Program-made: the position numbers and the translations under genes | Notes under the pieces: generated by a model | Databases searched by the model: none | What the model saw: the letters and a program-made list of their open reading frames with translations, nothing else | What the model was told of the DNA's origin: nothing | Assembly (NCBI GenBank): GCA_043818555.1 | Contig: JBDRFP010000026.1 | Location: 1 to 15,577 of the forward strand | From: JAUYIW01 sp043818555 | GTDB taxonomy: Bacteria > Patescibacteriota > Patescibacteriia > UBA9934 | Length of the DNA stretch: 15,577 nt | Direction: 5' to 3' | Part shown: positions 7,997 to 12,918 of the stretch, one piece after another | Position numbering within the stretch: the stretch's first letter is position 1 | How the letters are laid out: the number at the start of each line of letters is the position of its first letter

Positions 7997-8070
7997 AACG
8001 CGCCCTAAGGTGCCTGTCCCAAAGCTCCTGCTGACGCAGGAGTTTTGGGACAGACCCTAAGGTGCGTTTT
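7995..8070. terminator. Bidirectional terminator between convergent genes, with nested repeats
   Basis: The outer arms aaaacgc (7995-8001) and gcgtttt (8064-8070) enclose direct repeats ccctaaggtgc (8003-8013 and 8055-8065). These flank a 16-bp hairpin (8016-8031 with 8036-8051, loop tgac). It lies between the kinase and the convergent lumazine synthase gene and would stop transcription in both directions. The symmetric repeat layout suggests it may derive from a small palindromic element. Confidence 0.75.
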
Positions 8071-8092
8071 CAATTCCGTGATCCTCAGTTAA

Positions 8093-8512
8093 TCATTCGT
8101 GGTCCTCAATGCCACCCTCCAACATCGATGCCACAGCCACAACAGCTTTGCGCGCGTACGGGCGGACGCGTGGTTCGATTTGATCTGGCAAAATTTCAGG
8201 CCCAAGCACTCCAAGGCCGATCGGCTTTCCCGTGTCGACCATTAACTGCATTACAAAATGCATTAAGCTCTGCCCCATTACCATTCCGTGCTTAGTCTCA
8301 CCGCGCTCGATTATGCCAAGCGCCACTGCGCCGTCAATGTCGTTACGCGAAAGCGCGCGTTTAAGCGCAAGCGGCTTCTCAACCGATCCAGGCACCCAAA
8401 CTTCGTCAACGATATTGACACCCACCTCTTTGGCGGTCGCCCTGGCTTCCTCCACCATTTCAAGCGCTAAGTCTTTATGAAACGAGCCAATTACTAGTGC
8501 GATGTTTTTCAT
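8093..8512 (-). CDS. ribH: 6,7-dimethyl-8-ribityllumazine synthase
   Basis: A 139-aa enzyme for the penultimate riboflavin step: condensation of 5-amino-6-ribitylaminouracil with 3,4-dihydroxybutanone 4-phosphate. Motifs are in order: GSFHKDL (9-15, aromatic near the pyrimidine site), VWVPGSVEKPLALKRAL (38-54), GIIERGETKHG (66-76, with the catalytic-region His75), and PIGLGVLGPEI (about 97-107). The short length and the VPGSVEKPLALKRAL form look more like archaeal-type lumazine synthase than the 156-aa E. coli enzyme; this is from memory and needs a tree. Its start overlaps the riboflavin synthase stop by 4 bp (ATGA), so the two are translationally coupled. It converges on the sugar-kinase-like gene. 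Confidence 0.92.
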   Translation of the reverse strand: MKNIALVIGSFHKDLALEMVEEARATAKEVGVNIVDEVWVPGSVEKPLALKRALSRNDIDGAVALGIIERGETKHGMVMGQSLMHFVMQLMVDTGKPIGLGVLGPEILPDQIEPRVRPYARKAVVAVASMLEGGIEDHE

Positions 8513-9123
8513 ATTTTTGATTTCATTATCTCCTCCACTGTGTTAACAATGGTTTGCGTGCGAGAATCGAGCTCTACGTTCACTTGGTCGCCGATCTGTT
8601 TGAAGCCGAACGTGGTCGCCCGCAGCGTTTCAGGAATCAGCCAGACTTTAAACGTTCCTTCGCTAGTGTCAGGATCAACAATAGTCAATGAACATCCATC
8701 AAGTCCAATAAAACCTTTGTTGAGAATGTAGCGCATCCAATCAATAGGAACTTTGAAAGTCACTACTCGATTATTATCCGGTTCATCGATCCCTGCGATC
8801 TCAGTCATGCCAATTACATGCCCGCTCATCAAGTGCCCGCCAATCTCGTCGCCTATTCTGGCAGATCTTTCGATGTTAACCTGCGAGCCAATGTCAATCT
8901 GACCGATCGTGGTCCTCTGAAGCGTCTCCTCCATAGCATCGAACCATACTTTCTGATCTTCGATCTTCACTACGGTCGCACACACGCCGTCGATTGCCAC
9001 ACTTGCACCGATTTTAAGATTGTCGACCGTCTCGAGCGGGAGCTCAAGAGCAAACGACTTCAAACCAGGTCGATCCTCAACTTCGGCGACATTAACTAAC
9101 GCTTGCACGATCCCTGTAAACAT
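8509..9123 (-). CDS. ribE: Riboflavin synthase
   Basis: A 204-aa enzyme (normal about 200-215) that converts two lumazines to riboflavin plus the pyrimidine precursor. It shows the duplicated lumazine-binding domains. The N-terminal MFTGIVQ, GVCATVV and ARIGDEIGGHLMSGHV span the first domain and the junction; KGFIGLDGCSLTIV and the C-terminal TIGDQVNVELD-type region form the second. The gene is also called ribC in some genera. It precedes ribH with a 4-bp overlap. The start is ATG 9123 with only a weak AGGT upstream. Immediately upstream (14 bp) sits a palindromic repeat rather than an FMN riboswitch. No other riboflavin genes occur in the window. Confidence 0.95.
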   Translation of the reverse strand: MFTGIVQALVNVAEVEDRPGLKSFALELPLETVDNLKIGASVAIDGVCATVVKIEDQKVWFDAMEETLQRTTIGQIDIGSQVNIERSARIGDEIGGHLMSGHVIGMTEIAGIDEPDNNRVVTFKVPIDWMRYILNKGFIGLDGCSLTIVDPDTSEGTFKVWLIPETLRATTFGFKQIGDQVNVELDSRTQTIVNTVEEIMKSKI

Positions 9124-9136
9124 ATTATTTCGCTAC

Positions 9137-9228
9137 CTGTCATTGCGAGGAGTCTGGCCACTCGGCGACGAAGCAATCTACGCGTTAGATCGCTTCGCTA
9201 AACGACAAGCGACCGCTCGCGATGACGA
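9137..9228. repeat. 92-bp palindromic repeat, left copy
   Basis: An imperfect palindrome. The outer arm tgtcattgcgag pairs with ctcgcgatgacga, and the inner arm cgaagcaatctacgcg with cgcgttagatcgcttcg. About 10 of 92 positions differ from the copy at 9527-9618, nearly all clustered at 9153-9163. Both copies lie in the same orientation. The consensus (tcattgcgag...gaagcaatct...) resembles a palindromic repeat common in many environmental bacterial genomes. Confidence 0.9.
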
Positions 9229-9229
9229 G

Positions 9230-9520
9230 TTATAGGTCAAAGGATAAATCTTCCCAATCCGGATTATCACATTCAATCAACTCAATCTTCTTTTTCCTCG
9301 ACCCAGCCTTGATCTGCTTTTCGCGCGTAATCGCGTCATAGGGGTTATCGTACTCCTCTATGTAAACTAGTTTGTTAATATTGTACCGAGAAGTGAATCC
9401 TGGAACCTCTTTATTTTTGTGCTGATAAACCCTTGCGGCTAAATTTCCCGTCATGCCCGTGTACAAAGTGGTATTTGTGTAATTTGTCATTATGTAAACA
9501 TGGTAGCTTCGGCTGTTCAT
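9230..9520 (-). CDS. GIY-YIG endonuclease-domain protein (UPF0213/YhbQ type)
   Basis: A 96-aa single-domain GIY-YIG protein. The GIY strand is YHVYIMTN (6-13) and the YIG strand is LYTGMT (19-24). The catalytic arginine is in LAARVYQHK (R30) and the metal-binding glutamate in AITREKQIKAGSRKKKIELI (E67). Small stand-alone members like this are of unsettled function but keep the nuclease residues. The stop codon lies 1 bp from one palindromic repeat and the start codon 6 bp from the other, so gene plus repeats form a compact 482-bp block (9137-9618). That block lies between ribE and the hydrolase gene with only 13 and 7 bp to spare. No Shine-Dalgarno or obvious promoter precedes it. It may be the mobility or maintenance partner of the repeat; this is inference. 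Confidence 0.88.
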   Translation of the reverse strand: MNSRSYHVYIMTNYTNTTLYTGMTGNLAARVYQHKNKEVPGFTSRYNINKLVYIEEYDNPYDAITREKQIKAGSRKKKIELIECDNPDWEDLSFDL

Positions 9521-9526
9521 ATAAAT

Positions 9527-9618
9527 CTGTCATTGCGAGGAGCTAAGTTATCTGGCGACGAAGCAACCTACGCGTTAGATCGCTTCGCTAAACGACAAGC
9601 GACCGCTCGCGATGACGA
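9527..9618. repeat. 92-bp palindromic repeat, right copy
   Basis: Second copy of the palindrome at 9137-9228, direct orientation, offset exactly 390 bp without gaps. It ends 7 bp before the stop codon of the neighbouring hydrolase gene. Confidence 0.9.
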
Positions 9619-9625
9619 AAATTTA

Positions 9626-10222
9626 TTACTCGATCTCCTCAAATTCATCCTCCACTTCCTTACCCGGCTCCTCATCGATCTCAAGAGCCACCAACTTTTC
9701 AATCAGCGCGAGCAATACCGGATACGCTTCGCCCTGAAAATGCCCCTCGCCGTTATTCCGCTCAAGTAAAGAGGCGTGTAAAACATCAACATACTTTTCA
9801 GCATGGTCAAACGGGATCACCTTGTCGTCATGCGAATGGACCACGATGAATTTGGACGCCTTCCACATTAAGACATCAAAATCCAGCTCGCTCATAAAGA
9901 ACCCGCGGAACTTCTCGTCTTTAATCATCCATGGCGTGGCGACCAAAATCACACCCCTCGGAGTCGACCTAGCTTCTGCAGCTTCCAAAAAGCGCAACGC
10001 TTCGGCCCCACCGATTGAGTGGCCAAGAATTATCGTTTCATCATCAACCGGGCCAACAGCTTCAATTAAAGCCTTGGTCCAGACTTCAGGATCGGGCTCT
10101 TCCGGATTTGGCAAATCAGGAGCAATGACCTCATGGCCCTTGCGGTGTAGCTCATCTCGAAGCCATGGAAAAAAGTTTGAATTTGAATCAGCCTTGTAGC
10201 CGTGGATTAGTACGATTTTCAT
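9626..10222 (-). CDS. RBBP9/YdeN-type alpha/beta serine hydrolase
   Basis: A 198-aa alpha/beta hydrolase. The N-terminal strand and oxyanion region KIVLIHGYKADSNSNFFPWL (2-21) are typical of the RBBP9/YdeN family. The nucleophile elbow is GHSIGG (S69), the acidic residue lies in VVHSHDDKVIP (D132 or D133), and the histidine is in GEGHFQGEAYPV (H161). The family has esterase-like activity with unclear natural substrates. An acidic tail of about 20 residues (EIDEEPGKEVEDEFEEIE) extends the usual end. It is cytosolic; no signal peptide is present. The start at 10222 directly abuts a 19-bp inverted repeat, and no Shine-Dalgarno is seen, so initiation could be affected by a leader hairpin. Confidence 0.88.
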   Translation of the reverse strand: MKIVLIHGYKADSNSNFFPWLRDELHRKGHEVIAPDLPNPEEPDPEVWTKALIEAVGPVDDETIILGHSIGGAEALRFLEAAEARSTPRGVILVATPWMIKDEKFRGFFMSELDFDVLMWKASKFIVVHSHDDKVIPFDHAEKYVDVLHASLLERNNGEGHFQGEAYPVLLALIEKLVALEIDEEPGKEVEDEFEEIE

Positions 10223-10223
10223 A

Positions 10224-10358
10224 CCCGGTAGTACAACTTCGAATGATGCCAGCGATAAACTGTGGCATCACAGTTGTAAATGTTAAACATGTTATATCTA
10301 TTAGATTAATACCCGGTCAACATAGTATACTCCTCAAAATCGAAGTTGTACTACCGGG
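10224..10358. repeat. 135-bp element with perfect 19-bp inverted ends
   Basis: cccggtagtacaacttcga (10224-10242) is the exact reverse complement of 10340-10358. Inside are a smaller hairpin (gatgcc/ggcatc, 10245-10270) and a partial third acccggt (about 10310-10317). One end lies 1 bp from the hydrolase start codon. No coding capacity is seen. It may be a miniature inverted-repeat element or a leader RNA hairpin. The rest, to 10434, shows nothing recognisable. Confidence 0.8.
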
Positions 10359-10434
10359 CATATCACGAATACCATAGTCGAAAACAGGAAATGGCGCAAT
10401 ACTGCAACAATTTTGAATTTTCCTTAACAAATAT

Positions 10435-10463
10435 TTGACAAAGGGCTTAAATAATGATAATCT
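10435..10463 (+). promoter_or_regulatory. Promoter of the small-RNA / tRNA-like locus
   Basis: Perfect TTGACA (10435-10440), 17-nt spacer ending in an extended TGa, then TAATCT (10458-10463). The predicted start is at about 10470, exactly where complementarity to the downstream tRNA-like structure begins. Confidence 0.6.
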
Positions 10464-10469
10464 GGAATT

Positions 10470-10547
10470 AACACGTTCGAGGTTCGCATTGCGGGCTAAA
10501 AAGCGGTGACAAAAATAAAGCTCCCCTTTCTTGGGGAGTTTTATTTA
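10470..10547 (+). ncRNA. Candidate small RNA complementary to the adjacent tRNA-like structure
   Basis: A short unit bounded by a promoter and a terminator. Nucleotides 10470-10484 pair with 10589-10603 over 15 bp (one G-U), and 10502-10512 pair with 10602-10612 over 11 bp. Together they cover the D-arm 3' strand and whole anticodon arm of the tRNA-like structure. Between them lies ttgcgggct (10489-10497), a direct copy of the T-arm 5' strand (10615-10623). It may act in trans, or form a pseudoknotted fold with the tRNA-like part when the terminator is read through. Confidence 0.45.
10513..10547. terminator. Perfect bidirectional terminator hairpin
   Basis: gctcccc pairs with ggggagt, and flanking aaataaa pairs with tttattt, giving a 14-bp stem with loop tttctt. 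It is followed by a T-rich tract on + and, by symmetry, on the minus strand. It lies between the small RNA and the tRNA-like structure. Confidence 0.85.
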
Positions 10548-10567
10548 TGAAATGTCGAGAAGAACCC

Positions 10568-10641
10568 GGGCCTGTGGAGGTAACCGGCAACCTCGAGCGT
10601 GTTGTCACCGCTAGTTGCGGGCTCGAATCCCGTCGGGTCCA
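10568..10641 (+). ncRNA. tRNA-like structure (possible degenerate tRNA, apparent anticodon UGU)
   Basis: A cloverleaf can be drawn. The 7-bp acceptor is GGGCCTG/CGGGTCC (two G-U, including G3-U70), with T8, a D arm GAGG/CCTC with GG in the loop, and an anticodon arm AGCGT/CCGCT (closing T-C mismatch) with loop GTTGTCA. The 4-nt variable loop is followed by a good T arm, GCGGG-CTCGAAT-CCCGT, and discriminator A. No CCA is encoded. Deviations from canonical tRNA are T14, C37, C54 and the stem mismatch. The anticodon would read Thr ACA codons, whereas G3-U70 is the alanine identity pair. A flanking stem TGTCGAG/CTCGACA (10553-10559 with 10646-10652) encloses it. It could be a decayed tRNA, an attachment-site relic or a regulatory mimic. 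Confidence 0.4.
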
Positions 10642-10656
10642 GAACCTCGACACCAG

Positions 10657-10691
10657 GCCAAATCCCGCCCTTGAGCGGGATTTGGCTTTTT
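10657..10691 (+). terminator. Terminator after the tRNA-like structure
   Basis: A 12-bp stem (10657-10668 with 10675-10686), loop ccttga, followed by five T. Confidence 0.88.
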
Positions 10692-10709
10692 GACATTTGG
10701 TCAAGCGGA

Positions 10710-10738
10710 TTTACAAAGTCCTCCGATTCTGATAAGAT
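10710..10738 (+). promoter_or_regulatory. Promoter of the second DUF218-like gene
   Basis: TTTACA (10710-10715), 17-nt spacer ending TGa, TAAGAT (10733-10738). The start near 10745 gives a 22-nt leader containing aaaggagg. Confidence 0.6.
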
Positions 10739-10766
10739 CGACCAAGCACTTTCAAAGGAGGCTAAC

Positions 10767-11579
10767 ATGGACCTGAACGAAGCAATCGCATCGTACGATA
10801 ACAGGCTACGCAAGTTGTGGGGCGGCCCGGACTACGATGCGCTCGTGGAACTACTACCGCCTCTAACGCGGCATTGGCAACCGAGTGTCGAGAATGCACT
10901 ACAGCAACTCGACATCCTGCGCGCTCATCGCTGTCTAGTAATAGTCGGGGAACGCACTTTTGATGAAGAGCAGCTGGCCGCTGCCAATTCCAGCACGCTC
11001 TCGATACTAGAGTACGGTGCGAACGCGCACATCGTGTTCTCCGGTGGCCTCAAGGATCACAAGGGGCTTGGCATGTTTCCTGCGCCCATGCTTTATAAGC
11101 TCTTCCTGACAAAGTATCCGGCCTACGCAGAAACTTCTCTGGTCGACCTGGACTCGCTGTGTCAAAATACTGGGCATCAAGCCCTACGCATTGCGTTCGA
11201 TGCCAAGATGTACGGCTTCCGCACGTTCTTCCTGTGCCTATCGATTGAACACATCGCCAGGTTCGCCGGAGTGCTCGCGTACGCGCTCAACATGCAGGGC
11301 CTGCCGAGTTGCAGCATTGTGCCTCTGCGCTACGGGGACTGGGATGAGAAGGTCTGTGATAGCAATGTGACATTCTTTCGTGAAGCATTTGGCCCGCCAG
11401 TGGTGCTTGACGACGATCCCGAAGTGTTCGACGGCTGGATCGAAAAGCGCGCCGGGCAGTATGGAGAACGATGGAAAAATTCGCTCGACAAGCGAGCCGA
11501 TCCCAGCTGGCTCTGCTCCACACTCTCGCCCACCGAGCTCCTGAAGTTCATCCGCAGCCAGCCAATGAAGCTAGCCTAA
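10767..11579 (+). CDS. DUF218-like protein, 270 aa
   Basis: The start was chosen at ATG 10767 because aaaggagg lies 5 nt upstream and a promoter lies just before; the frame is open further upstream only by reading through the tRNA-like structure. After an N-terminal helical part (1-50), the strand CLVIVGE (56-62) begins a DUF218-like domain. HIVFSGGLKDHKG (88-100) follows, then the signature SLVDLDSLCQNTGHQALRIA (124-143; family ExxSxNTxxNA). FFLCLSIEHIARFAGVLAYAL (154-174) replaces the usual VTs-x-yH-x-RA motif. A C-terminal extension of about 90 residues (180-270) has no assignment. No membrane anchor is present. It is a distant relative of the gene at 5316-5897; residues differ enough that the assignment is tentative. 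Confidence 0.7.
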   Translation: MDLNEAIASYDNRLRKLWGGPDYDALVELLPPLTRHWQPSVENALQQLDILRAHRCLVIVGERTFDEEQLAAANSSTLSILEYGANAHIVFSGGLKDHKGLGMFPAPMLYKLFLTKYPAYAETSLVDLDSLCQNTGHQALRIAFDAKMYGFRTFFLCLSIEHIARFAGVLAYALNMQGLPSCSIVPLRYGDWDEKVCDSNVTFFREAFGPPVVLDDDPEVFDGWIEKRAGQYGERWKNSLDKRADPSWLCSTLSPTELLKFIRSQPMKLA

Positions 11580-11585
11580 CCCTGC

Positions 11586-11617
11586 CCCGCCGATTCACCT
11601 CGGCGGGTATTATTTTA
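11586..11617 (+). terminator. Terminator of the second DUF218-like gene
   Basis: An 8-bp stem cccgccga/tcggcggg (11586-11593 with 11600-11607), followed by tattatttta. Confidence 0.82.
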
Positions 11618-11643
11618 GTCAAAAGTCGGAAAGTCTAAAGTCG

Positions 11644-11723
11644 AAAAGAAAAACCCCCTGCCGGCCTATTCCGACAGGGGGGAGTGCTGGACCGCTTTCG
11701 CGGACGCTATCGGCACCGATAGC
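11644..11723 (-). ncRNA. Candidate ~80-nt small RNA B with three hairpins
   Basis: The minus-strand unit starts exactly at a perfect hairpin, GCTATCGG-TG-CCGATAGC (11723-11706). It continues to CCGC-GAAA-GCGG with a GNRA tetraloop (11703-11692) and ends in an 11-bp terminator stem (11681-11671 with 11664-11654) followed by TTTTTCTTTT. The promoter is at 11758-11730. No ORF is present. I do not recognise the family. Confidence 0.6.
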
Positions 11724-11729
11724 AATTCG

Positions 11730-11758
11730 ATCATACTCGATCATCAGCTTGCCGTCAA
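11730..11758 (-). promoter_or_regulatory. Promoter of small RNA B
   Basis: Minus strand TTGACG (11758-11753), 17-nt spacer, TATGAT (11735-11730). The predicted start is at 11723, the first base of the first hairpin. Confidence 0.65.
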
Positions 11759-11761
11759 TAA

Positions 11762-11981
11762 TCAACAAAAAGAAGACCCCCACAGCGAAACGAAGTTCGA
11801 GGGGGGGTCTAGGAGGTCGCCGGCCGTGGTATGTATGGCCGATTTCATGACATGTGTCACCTCAGGTTGACTGAACGACGCGTCAGCTAATCGCGGTTCA
11901 TGGATCCAATGTTATTGTCTCGCTCTGAAATTAAGGCGTAGCCACAGAGTGTCTTCGACCATTGGGGGACTTCCCATTGAA
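11762..11981 (-). ncRNA. Candidate ~210-nt transcript A (small RNA or tiny-ORF mRNA)
   Basis: A minus-strand unit between a strong promoter (12016-11988) and a terminator (11810-11774 plus T-rich tract). Short self-complementary pieces occur: TGACA/TGTCA at about 11849-11860 and CGGCC/GGCCG at about 11820-11843. Near the 5' end a 21-codon frame (11977-11912, MGSPPMVEDTLWLRLNFRAR...) begins only about 4 nt after the predicted start, so a leaderless micropeptide is possible. A 28-codon frame begins at about 11849 but runs into the terminator. Nothing matches a known family. Confidence 0.45.
11764..11810 (-). terminator. Terminator of transcript A
   Basis: Minus strand AGACCCCC (11810-11803) pairs with GGGGGTCT (11781-11774), with an inner CGAA/TTCG pairing, followed by TCTTTTTG. 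Confidence 0.75.
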
Positions 11982-11987
11982 CACAGT

Positions 11988-12016
11988 ATGATAGCACATT
12001 TTGGCGATTTTGTCAA
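11988..12016 (-). promoter_or_regulatory. Promoter of transcript A
   Basis: Minus strand perfect TTGACA (12016-12011), 17-nt spacer, TATCAT (11993-11988). Confidence 0.75.
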
Positions 12017-12021
12017 GGTGT

Positions 12022-12055
12022 GTTACGGAACTACGGAAGTTACGGAACTACGGAA
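12022..12055. repeat. 17-bp tandem repeat, two perfect copies
   Basis: gttacggaactacggaa occurs at 12022-12038 and again at 12039-12055. The sub-motif tacgga gives four near-regular repeats, just upstream of the promoter of transcript A. Confidence 0.9.
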
Positions 12056-12065
12056 AAAAGGCCAA

Positions 12066-12097
12066 TTTAAAACAAAAAACCCGCGAATTCACACGGG
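12066..12097 (-). terminator. Terminator of pyrF
   Basis: Minus strand CCCGTG, loop TGAATT, CGCGGG (one G-U), then TTTTTTGTTTT, 14 bp beyond the stop. Confidence 0.8.
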
Positions 12098-12110
12098 CCT
12101 AGGAACACTA

Positions 12111-12830
12111 CTAGAGAACGCTGGCAATGTCGTCCAGAATCCTCTTGCAAGCCTCGACAGGGCTACCGATCTCAGGAGGCGGCTTACGAATCGGGCTGCC
12201 GATCACCATCTTCCCCTTCTTGTGCGCAGCAAGAACAGCCTTGGCCGGAGTCATCACCCTATCTGGATTCTGACTGCGAGTCGCTGCCCATAGAGGTCGG
12301 ATGCCTGGCGTCACCGGATTCATATGTGCAAGCTCTGGATCGTCAAATAACATTGGCACTTCTACAGGAGCGCAGACTACCGAAGTTGCCCCACCCAACC
12401 TTGCTTCGTGCGAAAGCTTTTTGACCTGTTGCTGCACGCCACGATTGTAGATCCTCATGCACTGCTCTTCGGTCATGCTAGTGAGTACCGTGACCACGAT
12501 AACCTGCTTTGGGCTTGTCGCCTCTACCATTCTCTTGATCGCATCATCGCCTGCCGCTGCAGATGCAGTGAAACCAAACAGATCAAAGTCTGCGTACTGC
12601 TCTGCCACATCTCGGAGCGTATCCGGGATGTCAAACTCCTTGTTGTCGAGCATAAGCGGGAGCTCGTAATCGCGAGCTAGCACTACGGCATCGGGAATGC
12701 TCGTCCTGGCAAGCAGTCGCTTGCCGATCTTCACCGCGCCGATGTAGGGCTGAACTACCTCGAGTATCCGCCTGCCTTCGTCGACTGACGAAACGTCAAG
12801 TGCGAAGATTACGAAGTCTCTCGGTTCCAT
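12111..12830 (-). CDS. pyrF: Orotidine 5'-phosphate decarboxylase
   Basis: A 239-aa TIM-barrel enzyme that decarboxylates OMP to UMP, the last step of de novo pyrimidine synthesis. Active-site signatures: VIFALDV (D12), AVKIGKRLL (K34), and the diagnostic D-x-K-x-x-D-I-P-x-T at LMLDNKEFDIPDT (D62, K64, D67). The phosphate-binding VTPGIRP (about 172-178) and MVIGSPI near the end follow. The length is normal. GGAGG lies 4-5 nt before ATG 12830. It follows pyrE by 88 bp on the same strand, but a terminator lies between, so either partial read-through or a separate weak promoter drives it. Confidence 0.95.
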   Translation of the reverse strand: MEPRDFVIFALDVSSVDEGRRILEVVQPYIGAVKIGKRLLARTSIPDAVVLARDYELPLMLDNKEFDIPDTLRDVAEQYADFDLFGFTASAAAGDDAIKRMVEATSPKQVIVVTVLTSMTEEQCMRIYNRGVQQQVKKLSHEARLGGATSVVCAPVEVPMLFDDPELAHMNPVTPGIRPLWAATRSQNPDRVMTPAKAVLAAHKKGKMVIGSPIRKPPPEIGSPVEACKRILDDIASVL

Positions 12831-12879
12831 GGCTCCTCCAGTTGGAATGAACGATTGTGCGCATAGCTTGTCATACTTT

Positions 12880-12913
12880 TCACAAAAAGAAAAGGGCGAG
12901 AGTTATCTCGCCC
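12880..12913 (-). terminator. Terminator between pyrE and pyrF
   Basis: Minus strand GGGCGAG, loop ATAACT, CTCGCCC, then TTTTCTTTTTG, starting 6 bp past the pyrE stop. It would partly or fully separate pyrE from pyrF. Confidence 0.82.
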
Positions 12914-12918
12914 CACGC

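Noticed and set aside
9124..9136. FMN riboswitch upstream of ribE
   Set aside because: Only 13 bp precede the palindromic repeat, and none of the conserved RFN motifs are present.
10599..10766. N-terminal extension of the 270-aa DUF218-like protein
   Set aside because: It would translate the tRNA-like 3' end and terminator; the promoter and aaaggagg support ATG 10767.
10541..10813. Minus-strand frame of 90 codons containing DPTGFEPATSG
   Set aside because: This peptide pattern is what antisense reading of a tRNA T arm gives; it crosses a terminator and the tRNA-like structure and has no ribosome site.
11644..11723. Small RNA B as SRP (4.5S) RNA
   Set aside because: The conserved GGTCCGGAAGGAAGCAGCC-type domain IV motif is absent.
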